Assembly: GCA_037349315.1 (NCBI GenBank)
Contig: JBAIAC010000030.1
Location: 12,297,501-12,361,500, forward strand
Source of the DNA: Chelydra serpentina
Taxonomy: Eukaryota > Chordata > Testudines > Chelydridae
Reading direction: 5' to 3'
DNA length: 64,000 nucleotides
Positions 1 to 12,739 of this stretch are shown here, one piece after another. Both the position numbers and the translations under genes were made by a program. The notes beneath the pieces are model-generated. The model made no database searches, was not told the DNA's origin, and saw only the letters and a list, made by a program, of their open reading frames with translations. Numbering within the stretch: position 1 is the first letter of the stretch; every line of letters begins with the position of its first letter.

Positions 1-120
1 TGGTTTTCATATTATTCAATGTACAAATACAAAATAAGTATTGAAAAATTGTTGGTGCCCGCCACACTCTTCTGAAAACATGAATGTGCTCTTGGCCACA
101 AAAAGGTTGGGGGACCACTG
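1..120. mobile_element. hAT-type DNA transposon, right end
   Basis: The sequence ends ggttgggggaccactg at 120, which is the inverted CAGTGGTCCCCC hAT terminus. It is followed by gtctagat, matching the usual hAT nTCTAGAn target. The left end lies outside the window. It is inserted in a CR1 tail that continues at 121. Confidence 0.6.
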
Positions 121-175
121 GTCTAGATGATCACAGTGGTCCCTTCAGACCTTGGAATCTATGAACTTATGAAAG
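121..175 (+). mobile_element. CR1 (L3-type) LINE 3' tail remnant
   Basis: The segment ctagatgatcacagtggtcc...aatctatgaac is the conserved end of old CR1/L3 elements. The 31.9-kb and 49.6-kb copies end the same way. The rest was displaced by the hAT at 1-120. Confidence 0.6.
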
Positions 176-188
176 TGTAAGACAATTT

Positions 189-359
189 GGCCAAGATTTT
201 CAGAAGTGACTAGTGATTTTGGGTGCCTAACTTGACACATTTCAAAGGGTGTGATTTTAAAAAAGTGCTCAGCCCCCACTCTGATCTAAGGTGTTTCACG
301 TTGAATGTCCAAAAATTGAAGCACCCCAAAAAATCAGTTTATTTTTGAAAACCTTGGCC
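189..359. mobile_element. Foldback MITE-like repeat
   Basis: Imperfect inverted ends GGCCAAGATTTTCA (189) and TGAAAACCTTGGCC (359). The inside (agtgactagtgattttgg) recurs in 40011-40183, so this is an interspersed family. Class is not determined. Confidence 0.5.
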
Positions 360-3300
360 TTTATAAACAAACATGGAATATCAGTGCACTGAGGAAAAGT
401 GTGGGTGAGAACTACTTTTTTTTTTTTTTTTTTTTTTTTTAAATATATAAAGATTGTTCTGTTAGAATATATTTGGAAAGGTTTTTTCTCATTTCAACCA
501 CGAACAACAGACATCAATTTGAGTTCAATAGCTGCAGCACTTCACAGTAGGACACCACACAAATAGTTTGGAAAGTCATTCCAGAAACATACCGAATTAC
601 CCAGAAACCATCTGTTTACCCTGGTCAATAAAACACTGTTATCTCTCTTACAATAGGCCATACTGTTTATATAAACAAAGTTAGCTTTCATGCATAGGCC
701 ACCTATTTATTTAGTGAGATCAGCTATCACTGTAAATCAATTTCTTTGCAAATGAGAAACACAGCTGCCTGCAAAACCTACTTAAAACTCCTTCCTGTGT
801 CCAATATTTGTATGTGTAGCAGAGCAGATTACCATGAGAATACAAAAAGGATTGTCAGCACAATACGTCTGTGGAAGCTAAAATAGAACAGCTCTTCTTG
901 GGTTTTACATCTGCTTCAAGGGGAAAGATCATGTTCAATTTACTTGCCTTTTTGTATTGCTTTATGAGAAACTTGATTTGTTTATACTATTTGCATAATG
1001 ACAACTTAAAAATGAGACCAGGAAAACAATTACATTTGCTTTTCAGAATAGGAGCCTTCAGAAAGACTGTTAATTAAATCAGTCATTAAAAATGCAAAAT
1101 AGAGAACCTAAAGATTTACCCCAAAAATTGCTATCATGTCAAGGGCTGCATTGCTAACATGGATTTTGCCTTTAATGAGTTTAACAGAAAGTTTAAAAGA
1201 ACAGAAGGCCCAAGCTACCCATCTGTAAGAAGCCTCTGCGAGGTTTTCCTCACGGAACAGTTATAGAGGAATCATCTCCAAGTGGAAGACCACTTGCCTA
1301 CACTCAACCCCATAAAGAAGAGATTGCAAACCTCTCACCCCCAAGAACCTCTCAGGCCCATTCGAAACATATATGTTTCTTGTGGGATCAATGAGAGGCC
1401 AGTGCCATCCTTGCAGAGAATGTAGCAACTATGAAGCATGGGCTATAAGAGCCCATCACCTTTTGTAATGACAACATGAGCAGCATAGTGGCAGCAGCAG
1501 CAACCCAGTTAGGGTTCATAATTCCAGTCTAAGACCTCACCTATTTTCAGTTGCTTATAAACTTTGACTCTTTCACCATTTGGGATGAGCAATTTTTATT
1601 TGCTTTGTTTTTGGCTGAAAATGCATTTTCTTCTCAAACACTGAGTAAAACTTGAGTTTCGTTGATAGCGTATATGGAGGTTTGTTTTTTTTAAAGTACA
1701 CTTTTCCCACTAGAAAATTTTCTAACTTCTGAGTGCTTCACTTCACAATATTAATTTTAATTCAGTTTGTGTGTGGCATATTATTTTTCAACTCTAACAG
1801 GCTAGATTGTAACCGAAAAAGCCCCTGGTTGGGGGTTGTATAGAGCTTCAGCAGAGAAAATCTGGGAGGGACTCTGCCTCAGAGATTGGGTTTCATGACA
1901 CATGAGGTAAGGGGGGGGGGGGGGGGGAGGAGAATTACATAGGCTACACATGATGCATATGTCCTGTTCTGCCAGCTAGTGTGGAAACTTAAAGGCACAG
2001 CCATGGAACCTGCTTGCTCCCCTTCCCCTTTGGGCAATGTTTGTCCCCAGAAAAGCGAGGAAGTATCACCTACATGCCCAGCACAGGGTCTGCAAATGTC
2101 CCTGATCTTGTCATAGGAGGGCAGAGAAGGCAAAGGTTTCTCCAGCCACAGTATGGCCTAATGTAATCATAATAAAAACTATCCTAAAGTGCACATGCAA
2201 GAAGGTAGACATAAGTTTGGATATGCATGAAAAAAACTAGTTCCAACATTGTTACAGAAAAATATATACATACACTAGAATTTTACGGAAAATCTCTGGT
2301 TAAATAGTAGAAAACCTATCTGAAGCCTGAAGTTAAAAATGTTTAATGCTCAAGAGCAGAGGGGAAAAAAAACCTGATGGCCTTCAAGTTTATTTGAAAG
2401 ACAGATTACAGAATATTACACAAGGCGCAAATCTCAGACCTATTCCCCATTGTATTTACAAATATTATCAAACTTTATAAGACCATGAATTTTCATAAAA
2501 AGTGACATTTTCAAAAACCTTTACTTGCTTTAATCCTCCTCTCTTCTTCTGATAGGATTAAACTCTCAAATGGCAGACTGTTAAATAAGCACACCAAAAT
2601 GCTAACTGTGAGGCATTTGGCTTTATATATTTATAAATTAGTGTTTCACAGTCACTTCAAATTTGACATTACAGTTCAGTATCTCCAGGCAACTCATTTC
2701 AATGGGTGTTGAATTTGATTTATATGATTTTTCTCATTTTAACATCCATGTGTTCCTATGTCAGATACCTTTAAATATAATTTTTTTTTTAAAATCACCT
2801 ATAAGTAATTGATTTAAATGAAGGTCCGCAAAAAGATGTGGCCTGTTTTTAAAGCACATCAACTATTTTGCCTAAAACAATTTTAAAAACTGCAAACAGA
2901 TAACTCATCAAGGGCCCTATTGAGCCATAAAATCTACTAGAAAGGCTGCAAATCTTGGTGAATCTATCCAGCTGAAAGATCAGCTTGCTGTAGAAGCCCC
3001 TAATTGCAGAGCCTTTTCCCTCCTGTAGTAATCCTAGAAGATATCTATTTGCCAGGTAAGAGGACAAGACCTTCAGACTTATGGGGCTAATCTTCCCTAA
3101 ATATTTAAGTGGTCCGAGGACCGACTCCCCGAATGCTCGGTACAGTAAGTGCTCGCTAGTGTCTCTTTGGAAAATGAGGCTGCTGGGAAATTTACCCAAA
3201 TAAATCTGCAGTTTTCTCCATGGGTGTGCTGTCTCAAACTCACAGAAAACTTGTGAAACAGCTCGAAAGACAAAATTCTGCTGGACAGGGTATTCTAAAT

Positions 3301-4532
3301 GCATTTCTATAACAAAGTATTTATTTAGCAAAACACAAAATAGGAATTCTGTGCTGCTCAAATTTATACATACCGTTGGGATTTGTTGTTTATATGTTTT
3401 GGAACTCAATGGTCAGATGCAAATTCCTCTCCTAGCCTATTAGGAGAAAAAAAACTGTTCCTTTGTTAACACAAGCACACAGGCATACTAAGTATTGTCT
3501 GGACCTCAGTGTTGGCTGAAAATAGAGCTTTCAAATGATTTACTTAACTATTTTCAAAACAACTGTCTTCTCTTTTCTGCAGTGTTTGACCTTTAAATTA
3601 GAAGTCTGCTTTTTAATCGGATAGGCCTAGATGAATTTCTTTCTACAAGTCTTTAAAACGCTGTATATACCCCTCCAGTAAGTCAATACTTATATACAAT
3701 TCATAATGCCAGTAACAGCTGAATATTTGGTGACATGCAGATTATGAAATACAATCAAAACAGGAGGAGACAGGCACAAGCTAGTCTCTAGACTCCAGAG
3801 GCATTGAATCCAATTTGGTAAAAGTCCCAAGGAAAATGGAAGAGGTATTAGTCTATCTACGTTTTCCCCACATTTGGCATTATTAAATAAGTTAATAAAA
3901 TTGGCACTCTCACTCAAAAGGTCCAGTACTACAACAACAGAGCAATATGTAGATAGTAACTGAACTAATGATGCACACTATTATTTCTATTATTTTACTT
4001 TCAAACAAATAGTAAATGCATAAATAATCCTGTTTAAGTTTACATGCTCATATTGGGCATGAGACACCCAGAAGACAACAATCTATAGTGGTTATGTGTA
4101 GGCTGAACTATCCAGCATAGAGGTGAAGCGACTGTGCAAAGAAAGAGAAAACACTTTCTCTCCCCCTCCCCCTCCGTGTTGCAGAATAACTTATATTAAC
4201 AAATCCTAACATCCTAGGAACCTCAAATCTCAGTTCTAACTTTGTCCCGCTCTACTCTGCTGGGAGCAGGCACAGAAATGCTACTATTCTTGGAAAGGTG
4301 CTGTGGTACTGTATGGCCATTTCTGGGGGTTTGGAAGGATACCCACTCAGAAAAGGCATTCATCTCCACAGCTGATTTTGAACTAACAAAACTCTATGGA
4401 ATAAAAACGTAACACTTTAGGGTCCACTTCTGTAACTCATACACTTGTTATCTGGAGTTATTTTCATTTTTTTCAAAATATAATTAAAAGTCTGGATAGA
4501 AAAAAAACCTGCTAATCTTCCACATTACTATG
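360..4532. other. Intron 2 sequence without recognised genes
   Basis: Mostly AT-rich. It holds a T tract near 416-440 and a G run near 1911-1927. On the minus strand 2849-3409 is open for 186 codons; it matches nothing I know and is discussed as a finding. No splice-bounded PDZD8 exon was seen. Confidence 0.5.
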
Positions 4533-4600
4533 GGTGAAATCCTGGCACCAATGAAGTCAGTGGCAAAATTCCCACTGACTTCAATGAGGCCAGGACGTGA
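4533..4600. repeat. 68-bp foldback repeat
   Basis: The left arm gaaatcctggcaccaatgaa pairs with the right arm ttcaatgaggccaggacgtg around agtcagtggcaaaattcccactgact. Turtle genomes carry many copies of such a palindrome (from memory). A related half appears near 17135-17190. Confidence 0.5.
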
Positions 4601-4811
4601 ACAAGATAAAATGTAGTGTAGGACAAATTTTTCTTTTCGTATGTACCCATCTAATTGAAAAGGCTAGTTTCCATTTCAGTGGACAACTTTCAAAACATCT
4701 TTATAAAAAGCTATGATCCTTACACCCCATACAAGGTACAGCTTCTAGTTAATATCTGTATACTATAAATAAATAAATGTGTGAAGTGTAGCAAGACACC
4801 CATCTTTAATG

Positions 4812-5755
4812 ATCATAGAATCATAGAATCATAGAATCTCAGGGTTGGAAGGGACCTCAGGAGGTCATCTAGTCCAACCCCCTGCTCAAAGCAGGACCAA
4901 CCCCAACTAGATCATCCCAGAGAGGGCTTTGTCAAGCCTGACCTTAAAAACCTCCAAGGAAGGAGACTCCACCACCTCCCTAGGTAACCCATTCCAGTGC
5001 TTCACCACCCTACTAGTGAAAAAGTTTTTCCTAATATCCAACCTAAACCTCCCCCTCTGCAACTTGAGACCATTACTCCTTGTTCTGTCATCTTCTACCA
5101 CTGAGAACAGTCTAGATCCATCCTCTTTGGAACCCCCTTTTAGGTAGTTGAAAGCAGCTATCAAATCCCCCCTCACTCTTCTCTTCTGCAGGCTAAACAA
5201 TCTCAGTTCCCTCAGCCTCTCCTCATAAGTCATGTGCTCCAGCCCCCTAATCATTTTTGTTGCCCTCCGTTGGACTCTTTCCAATTTATCCACATCCTTC
5301 TTGTAGTGTGGGGCCCAAAACTGGACACAGTACTCCAAATAAGGCCTCACCAGTGCCGAATAGAGGGGAATAATCACGTCCCTCGATCTGCTGGAAATGC
5401 CCCTACTTATACAGCCCAAAATGCCGTTAGCCTTCTTGGCAACAAGGGCACACTGTTGACTCATATTCAGCTTTTCATCCACTGTAACCCCTAGGTCCTT
5501 TTCTGCAGAACTGCTGCCCAGCCATTCGGTCCCTAGTCTGTAGCAGTGCATGGGATTCTTCCGTCCTAAGTGCAGGACTCTGCACTTGTCCTTGTTGAAC
5601 CTCATCAGATTTCTTTTGGCCCAATCCTCTAATTTGTCTAGGTCCCTCTGTATCCTATCCCTACCCTCCAGCGTATCAACCACTCCTCCCAGTTTAGTGT
5701 CATCTGCAAACTTGCTAAGGGTGCAGTCCACACCATCCTCCAGGTCGTTGATGAT
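4812..5755 (-). mobile_element. CR1 LINE, 5'-truncated, with intact C-terminal RT frame
   Basis: The 3' end is at 4812, with repeats of atcatagaa followed by tctcagggttggaaggga. The minus strand 5731-4907 is one unbroken 274-codon frame carrying the reverse-transcriptase motif FADDTK, then [40 protein letters not shown] and the CR1 C-terminus with [14 protein letters not shown]. Homology reaches INDLEDG near 5755, where the copy is truncated, as is usual for CR1. With no stops or frameshifts it is the youngest-looking LINE in the window. It is not a host gene and has no 5' part, so it cannot move by itself. Confidence 0.93.
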
Positions 5756-6617
5756 CTTCCCTTCTAAGGTACAGAATACTATTTATGCATTATTATGACA
5801 TTACAGTTCAGAAATTAACATTAATTCCACCAGTCTGCACTATTAATTAATGCTTTTAGTAATGTGTGGATTTTGTATGGGAATGTGCCAAATCATCTCT
5901 CAAATTATTAGTTTGAGCTATGAACATGATCTGATAAATACCTTGGAATCACCAGGCCCCTTTGTACTATAAAAGACATTTCAGTAACACACTGGATATG
6001 TTTAATAACACAGCATCATTTTTCAAAATGAATTGTGACACCTCCTCCTAATATTCCATAAATAAAGGGATCAGATTAGAGTCTCACCACCATTCATTAT
6101 GAAGTATTAAAGCTGTCTAATCTCTTATCACTGCTAACATAATAAAGAATGAAAATGCCAGTAACTACAGAATAGGAGTATTTTTCTTATGAAAACAGTA
6201 GACCATAATTCACAGTCCAAATCAGATGCTATACCTTCATGTGGTTATAAAGCTCTTCTGAATTAAACAGTTCTAAAATTGAACATATGTAATTATTTCA
6301 TTTGTCTTAAATTGTCTATTGTTTTCATTTTTTAAAGATTTCTGGACTCTTGGATATCCATTCTAACAATTTTATCTCAGTCGGTACTGGACTGATTAGA
6401 ATTAAGAGGAGGTTTAAATGTTAAAGAGAACCTATAAGTAATACAAAATCTTCAATTTACCAATTGAAGCACTTATCTGTGTGGTGCAAAGCATGCTACA
6501 CTCTTCAAGGGTACTGGAGCAACTGTTCTGATGTGTACTCCCAGGAATACTCAATTGGCATTCTGACTGATTCACCCAGAATTCTTACTGTGGGCTCCAG
6601 CCACACCGCAGTGCCTC
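5756..6617. other. Unassigned intronic sequence
   Basis: AT-rich with no open frame of note and no repeat I recognise. Confidence 0.5.
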
Positions 6618-6891
6618 AGGGCATGTCTACCCTACAATAAAAAACATGCAGCCCCGAGTCTCAGAGCACAGGTCACCTGACTTGGGCCATCGGGCTATAA
6701 AACTTGAGTGCTGAGACTGGGGCCAGAGCCTGAGCTCTGAGACTCTCCCCACTTGCGGGGTCTCAGAGCTAGGCTCCAGCCCAAGGGTTTACATTGCAAT
6801 TTATTAGACTAACAGCCCAAGCCCTGTGAGCCCAAGTCAGCTGACCTGGGCCAGCTGTGCTGCAGGTCTTATTTCAGTGTACACATACCTT
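6618..6891. mobile_element. Foldback DNA element, 'gggtatgtctac' family, copy 1
   Basis: Begins agggcatgtctac and ends gtacacatacctt, an imperfect inverted pair. The inside is GC-rich and internally palindromic (gggccatcgggct, ctgagctctgag, tcagctgacctgggccagct). Related copies are at 18513-18789, 18790-19036 and 57027-57272. Confidence 0.6.
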
Positions 6892-7365
6892 GAGTTCCTC
6901 CTCTGGCATGCACAGTAGAAACTGGTACTTCACATCTAGTCTTTTCTTAATCTAATGACTTGTCTACACTACAAATGCATTACTAGTATAGCTATATTGG
7001 GAGAGCTTCAGTGTCGATACAGCATATGCCAACAGGAGTTTCACTGTCAGCATAGTAACACCATCTTCTGAAACAGCTGTGCTAAGAGAAGCATTCTTCT
7101 TAGAGCGTGTGCCATATTTGTTCACACCTTATATTAGTATACAGCTATATAACTCATTTACAGTATGTGTCCAAGATCCAAGTCTCACAAAGTCACTGAA
7201 TTTTATTCCTCTTCCCATGTATTCTCTGGAATTTTGATGATCAGATAAATTCACCCCACAATAGTACCTCCCAATTGAAGTAAGAAGCAAGTTTTATTAG
7301 GAATATTTTCTATCCAAGCTATTACTTTGTCAATTAAAATAGCTCACTTTAAAACAAGCAACAAC

Positions 7366-7700
7366 AGGTTGCTAACTGTTCTGTAACTGATGTTCTTTGA
7401 GATGTGTTGCACATGTCCATTCCACTTCAGTTATGTGCATGCCCAGTGCACTAGAATTGGAGATTTTCCCCTTAGCACTACCGGTCAGGGCAGCACACAC
7501 ACGCTCTGTTGCCTCGTGCTGCTGATTGATGGTATAAAGCGTGGAGCCAGCTCCAACCGCCGCCCTTTCCCCCCTCCCCCCCGGTCCTTTTTATGAGACA
7601 GACTCTGATATAGAGGGGTAGGAGGGTGGGTTGTGGAATAGACAGATGCAACATCTCAAAGAAAAACAATAACAGAACAGGTTAGTAACTGTTGTTCTTC
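7366..7700. mobile_element. Repeat with long inverted ends, 'catgtccattcc' family
   Basis: The left end (ctaactgttctg...tgttctttgagatgtgttgc) is the inverse of the right end (gatgcaacatctcaaag...cagaacaggttagtaac). A direct 23-bp copy of its internal motif recurs at 7711-7733. The unit at 21912-22225 shares the arms. Class is unknown to me. Confidence 0.45.
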
Positions 7701-9760
7701 TTCAGGTGATTGCACATGTCCATTCCACTTCAGGTGACTCACAAGCAGTTCAAACCGGAGGTGTGTTTCAGAGTCCGGTCGTTGTTCAAGTAAAGGACTA
7801 TTTGTCCAAACTTGACACACACTCTTCTGGAATGCTGATATGGCCTAAGGAGTTATAAAGGTGCATATTGATGACCAAACTGCAGCCCTACAAGTTTCTG
7901 ACAGACAATTGAGCTAAAAATGCTGCAGAAGCTGCATGAGATCTTGCTGAGTGTGCTACCACCCTGCTTGGCAGAGCTATGATGGCAATGTCAGGAGGAA
8001 ATCCAGGACAAGATCTTCTGCGTTGAGGATGAAAGGCCGTTCATTCTGTCTGCAACTACCATAAGAAGTTGAGAAGATGACCTGAACTCGGTCAGGATAG
8101 CCAACACCCTTCTAACATCAAAGATATGGAGCCTCTCCACATTCTTATGAGAACGGGGCTTAGGAAAGAGAGTCAGTAAGTATACTGTTTGATTGTAGTG
8201 GAAGTCCAACACTAAACCAAAAATCTTGGATGTGGACTTAAGTATACTTTGTCCCTATAAAGGACTGTAAAGAGGTTCAGTTACCACCACCCGTAATTCC
8301 CCCATTCTTATCGCAGAGGTAATGACTAACAAAAACAGATGGATAGATGAAGAGTAGGTAGCCAAAGGGAGGGTGAGAAACATCATCTGCCATCTGGGGA
8401 TATCAACTGACCAAACCCTTTTAGAACCTAATTGACACTTACCAACAACTAGTTGCTTTCCAACTCTGCAGAGTTGTGAACTCTGATAGAGCTAATAGAT
8501 AGGACTTATTATTTGAGGTAGAACAAAAACAGTCCAAAATATGTTATATAGAGGCCCAGACTGGCAAAATACTCCTTTGCTGTGACCATATGGAAAATAA
8601 TTTCCATTTCAACAGGTAAGAATATCTAATTAAAGACTCTCTGTCTATTCACGGAATAGTCTACCTTCAGAGGCATTAATCCTGGAGCATCCAGGCTGTA
8701 AAATGAAGAACATCTGGACTGGGATTTAACAAGCAACCGTGGTCCAGGAGATTAGTCTGTCTCTGGAGGTAGTGTCAAAGGAGCCTTGGCTGAGAGGATC
8801 AGCAGACTGGAAAACCAATACTGTCAAGGCCACACTGGTGTTATGACAGTGTTTCTCAAACTATTGTACTGGTGACCCCCTTTCACACAGCAAGCCTCTG
8901 AGTGCGACCCCCCCCCCTTATAAATTAAAAACACTTGTTTATATATTTAACACCATTATAAATGCTGGAGGCAAAGCGGGGTTTCGGGTGGAGGCTGACA
9001 ACTCATGACCCCCCATGTAACAACCTTGCAACCCCCTGAGGGGTCCAGACCCCCACTTTGAGAACCCCTGTGCTATGAGGATCATGTGAGCATGATCCTG
9101 CTTGATCTTGAGCAACACTCTGGAAAGGAGCGGAACAGGAGGGCAAACATAAATCAGATTGTCTTTCTGGGATAACATGAAAGCATCCATCAGAGATCCC
9201 TGACTGTGACCTGCTCTTGAACAAAAGAATTATATTTATTGTTGTGGCAAGTAGCAAACAGATCTACTTGAGAGACCCTCACCAGGTCTGAAAAATAAGC
9301 CTTAACTGTATGCGCCCTGAGACTACTTGCAATCTTTGCTGAAAGATCTGCCAAATTGTTCTGAATTCCCAGGATGCTTTGAAATGAATTGCACTGGTGA
9401 CACAAAACACGCAAAGCTGTATTGCACCTTGACAGAGATTGTCCTACCTGGCCCCTCCCTATCGCTATCCTCCACCTTGTTTGCTTGGGGACTGTTCCAA
9501 GGACATTGGCTCCTTGGAAGCATGCTGCCTATGCTTTTTCCTTGGCACTGAAGAAGGGCACAGAGTCCCTGCAATGTTTGAAAGGGCACTTCTGACAGAG
9601 GTAGATGTGCTCAGTACCCATCCTAAATGGGAAGGTTTTGACAGTGAACATCAGGCTGCCTCCATGAGGAGATGATGCAGTCTTACCTCTCCATCTTTCT
9701 TAATCTGGAGCTTGAAGTCTCTACATATTTGACACCTGGATGTAACCCTCACCTAAGCAC
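7701..9760. repeat. Probable remains of a larger element of the same family
   Basis: The sequence continues from the second catgtccattccacttcag copy at 7711. Wording such as tgcagccctacaagtttctgacag and the 9650-9760 segment resembles a long turtle repeat that I cannot classify. No intact frame is present. A hAT (8847-9070) is inserted in it. Confidence 0.3.
8847..9070. mobile_element. 224-bp non-autonomous hAT with 8-bp target duplication
   Basis: Inverted ends CAGTGTTTCTCAAA and TTTGAGAACCCCTG. Flanks are TGTTATGA (8839-8846) and TGCTATGA (9071-9078), an 8-bp duplication with one difference. This fits the hAT superfamily. Confidence 0.85.
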
Positions 9761-10089
9761 TTCAGACACTGGAAAGAGGGTCACTTAATGGCACAGCATT
9801 CTCAAAGCCAGTGCAAGTCTTAAAGTCCGAAGACAGAGGATTTCTCAGTACCAAGAGTTGGTACCCAGAACAAACAACAACTCTCTAACATCAATTAAAA
9901 ATGAAACTTATTCTAAAGCTCTTCTAACTATTAACTAGTTATAATAAAAATAAACACATACCCCAACTACCGATCACATACAGTAAGAAGAATCTGAGGG
10001 AGATCGGGGGCAACTGAACACTTCATACCATTGTGCAGCAACACAAGGCAGCAGAGAGCGCATATGCTGTCCCCTCCCAATGAGTACCT

Positions 10090-11230
10090 GTGACGATTCT
10101 CATAGTACACAGGACTGTCACCTTGTTACCCACTGTCTCTAGCAAGAGGTAGCCCTGCCTGTGGTAACTAGGTGTTACGGAGCCTAACCAGCCTGTTAGC
10201 CACTCAAACACTCTCCTCTGGGCTATGTCAGCCCTTTCTTTGTCTTTCAGGTTAACAATAAATGCACTCAAGTTCCTTTGAATCATTCACATGTAATATC
10301 CAGCCCCTGACATCAGCTACTCACAAAAATCCCAGATCCTCTGCCGCCAAAGGAGCAGTGTGCCCATTTACTAGCTTTACCTTAAATCACCACTCTTGTA
10401 AAAATCATACAGCACTTGTGAGCACTTATAACAAAACAAAAACAGGTTTAAGAAAGAATGAAGTTTAGATTCAAGAAAGTGGTGAAAACAAATGGTTATT
10501 ATACAAAACAAAATCATAACACACAAACCTGGATCTACAGTTATTGCTAGTTATCTTTCCCATCTAATAAAGCGGGTTTCCCCACCCAAAGTTCAATCTG
10601 TTGCAGAGCTGGCTGGCTTCAAAGGAACCAGGATCCAATTTTTCCATTTGAACATCCCTGCTCACCAAGATGTCTCCTCAGTGTGAGGATTCAGAGTGCT
10701 TTCCCCCACCCTGTGTTACAATGAAACAGTCTTTTGTCACTATTCATAGACAGAGCAAACCTATCTTGTTGCAATGTTCCTTTACCACCTCTGCAGTGGT
10801 CTCTGATAGTTTTGGAATGGAGCAAAGCTAGACCACTGAGGGGTAACAACTCCCTCATACTTGAATGGGCCCATAATGAGACATTTTATCCCCTGGTGAC
10901 TAACTTTTACTCCAATATCATAAAATGTACTTGCAATATATTTAGATATTCCTGAAAATATAACTTGTACATACTTCTTGCAATGATTCTGAGACTTGCT
11001 AAGTTACAAGCTTTCTGTAGGTACCTTACAACATGATATCCATTATGGATAAATAGTCTGTAAGACGTGTTTGATGTAGTGAATTTGTCATGTCTGAGAC
11101 ACGAGTTATTTGCAAAGAGCAGGGACCCTTTGCAAAAGGGTCTCCATTTGACAATACTGCTAAGGGAAAAATCTGACTGGAGCACGGGGTATGCAATCAC
11201 TCAAAGAACATGTGGTTCTTACCTTACAGA
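10090..11230 (-). mobile_element. Possible degraded LTR retroelement sequence
   Basis: The style resembles turtle LTRs (for example tctccatttgacaatactg, cataatgagacattttatcccc, gaatttgtcatgtctgagacac). No clear boundaries or target duplication were found, so this is tentative. Confidence 0.3.
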
Positions 11231-11297
11231 CTTGTAATATACACACACCAAGCATAACCTTCAGTTAAATTAATAGATTTCATAAACTAGCTAAATT

Positions 11298-11430
11298 GTG
11301 TGGAATTTCTCAAACTTAAATTGCTGCGTGCAGCATTTTACGGCTTTCAACATTTTTAAGGAACTACCTTAAACAAATTGAAAGCCATACAATACTGCAC
11401 ACAGCAATTTACGTTTGAGAAATTCCACAC
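11298..11430. repeat. 133-bp near-perfect palindrome
   Basis: Arms of about 53 bp face each other across about 27 bp. Left: gtgtggaatttctcaaac...; right: ...gtttgagaaattccacac. Only a handful of mismatches are visible. It could be a MITE or a hairpin-forming transcript within the PDZD8 intron. Confidence 0.8.
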
Positions 11431-12739
11431 ACAAAAATGTATAAAGAGCTTCCAGTGCTACGATACGTGCTCTCTAACATACATCAACTCCACCTTACGT
11501 GACAAAAAATGTTCCTAGTTTATGCCAACACCACTAGTATTGTTCCAATAGAGTTCTTTTGATATTCATCTTTTTTAACACTCAAAGGATTGCTATCAAT
11601 GTACCAGAAACATTTTAACAGCTCAACTGTAGGTAATTCATACCTTGCACAGTGCTTACTATTGCACTGAAAGTTATCTACATAAATTAAAAATTTGTTT
11701 GTACATTATGGGCTAAAATTTCCTAAAGAATTCAGGTGCTTAAGTAGGAGCGGAGGAGCTCTTTTGAAAACATGTCTGAAACTATTTTTCTATCTTTTTA
11801 AATATTCACACGGTCTCAAACTGGCCATCTGTTTCACTATACTGCCACCTGCTGTCAAAAATGTATTACTGTGATGAGAATTATAGCCATTTTCAACTTC
11901 TACAGCTAATGAAGGAGCATGAGAAAGGCAGGCATAACAATATTCCTGCCCATGCTGATTTTAAAGAAAATATCTATTCTTTGAAAAGGGCATGAATTTG
12001 AATGTCCTTATTACCACATGCTGTCAACATAATTTTGTGTAAAATCAATGTAGTCACAATTGCTAAGGCGCACATCAGGCAAACGTCATGCAACTTTATA
12101 CATATCAACAAGACCACACAGATAAGGACCTGCTGGCAATATTGGGTCCAATCTCCTCACACAGAAATATGGTACCATTCACTTCATAAGGAATTCTGCC
12201 AGCAGAACGTCTATAGGAAATATATTAGCAGTTATGAAAAGATGTAAGATGGGTTTATTACTTGCTCACTCATATTGGAAAAAATATTGACAAGCAAAGA
12301 TCAGTAGTACTGAAGAAGCAGAATGTACTATTCTTGTTGAGCAGAAAGGAGAGGGGAGAGGATGGGAACACCTTAACACTCTTCTTCCCCCTACCCCCTG
12401 AACAAGTACCACTGGGCTTTAAACATAACAGAAAAAGATATTTAAACAACTTTTACAAATATTTGTTAAAATGAAGATTTTTTTTTTAAATCACTTTTTC
12501 AGCAGAATCCTAACACAATTTGATAACTATTATCACCATAGTATCTGAAATTACAACTGTTTCCAGTTTTTGAAGGCAATATATGTTTCAAAGACACTAT
12601 ATGTTTGAGAAACTCGCTTCCTGCCAAGAAGGAAGAAAAAGTAGTTTGTGGGCTGTGCTCTGCTAAACTAGCCGACGAGCTCAAATAGGATACATGATTA
12701 TACACAATCTTAAAGTCAGGAGTACTTCAGTTACCCATA

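Noticed and set aside
4929..5798. Three plus-strand frames opposite the CR1
   Set aside because: Antisense shadows of the CR1 reverse-transcriptase frame.
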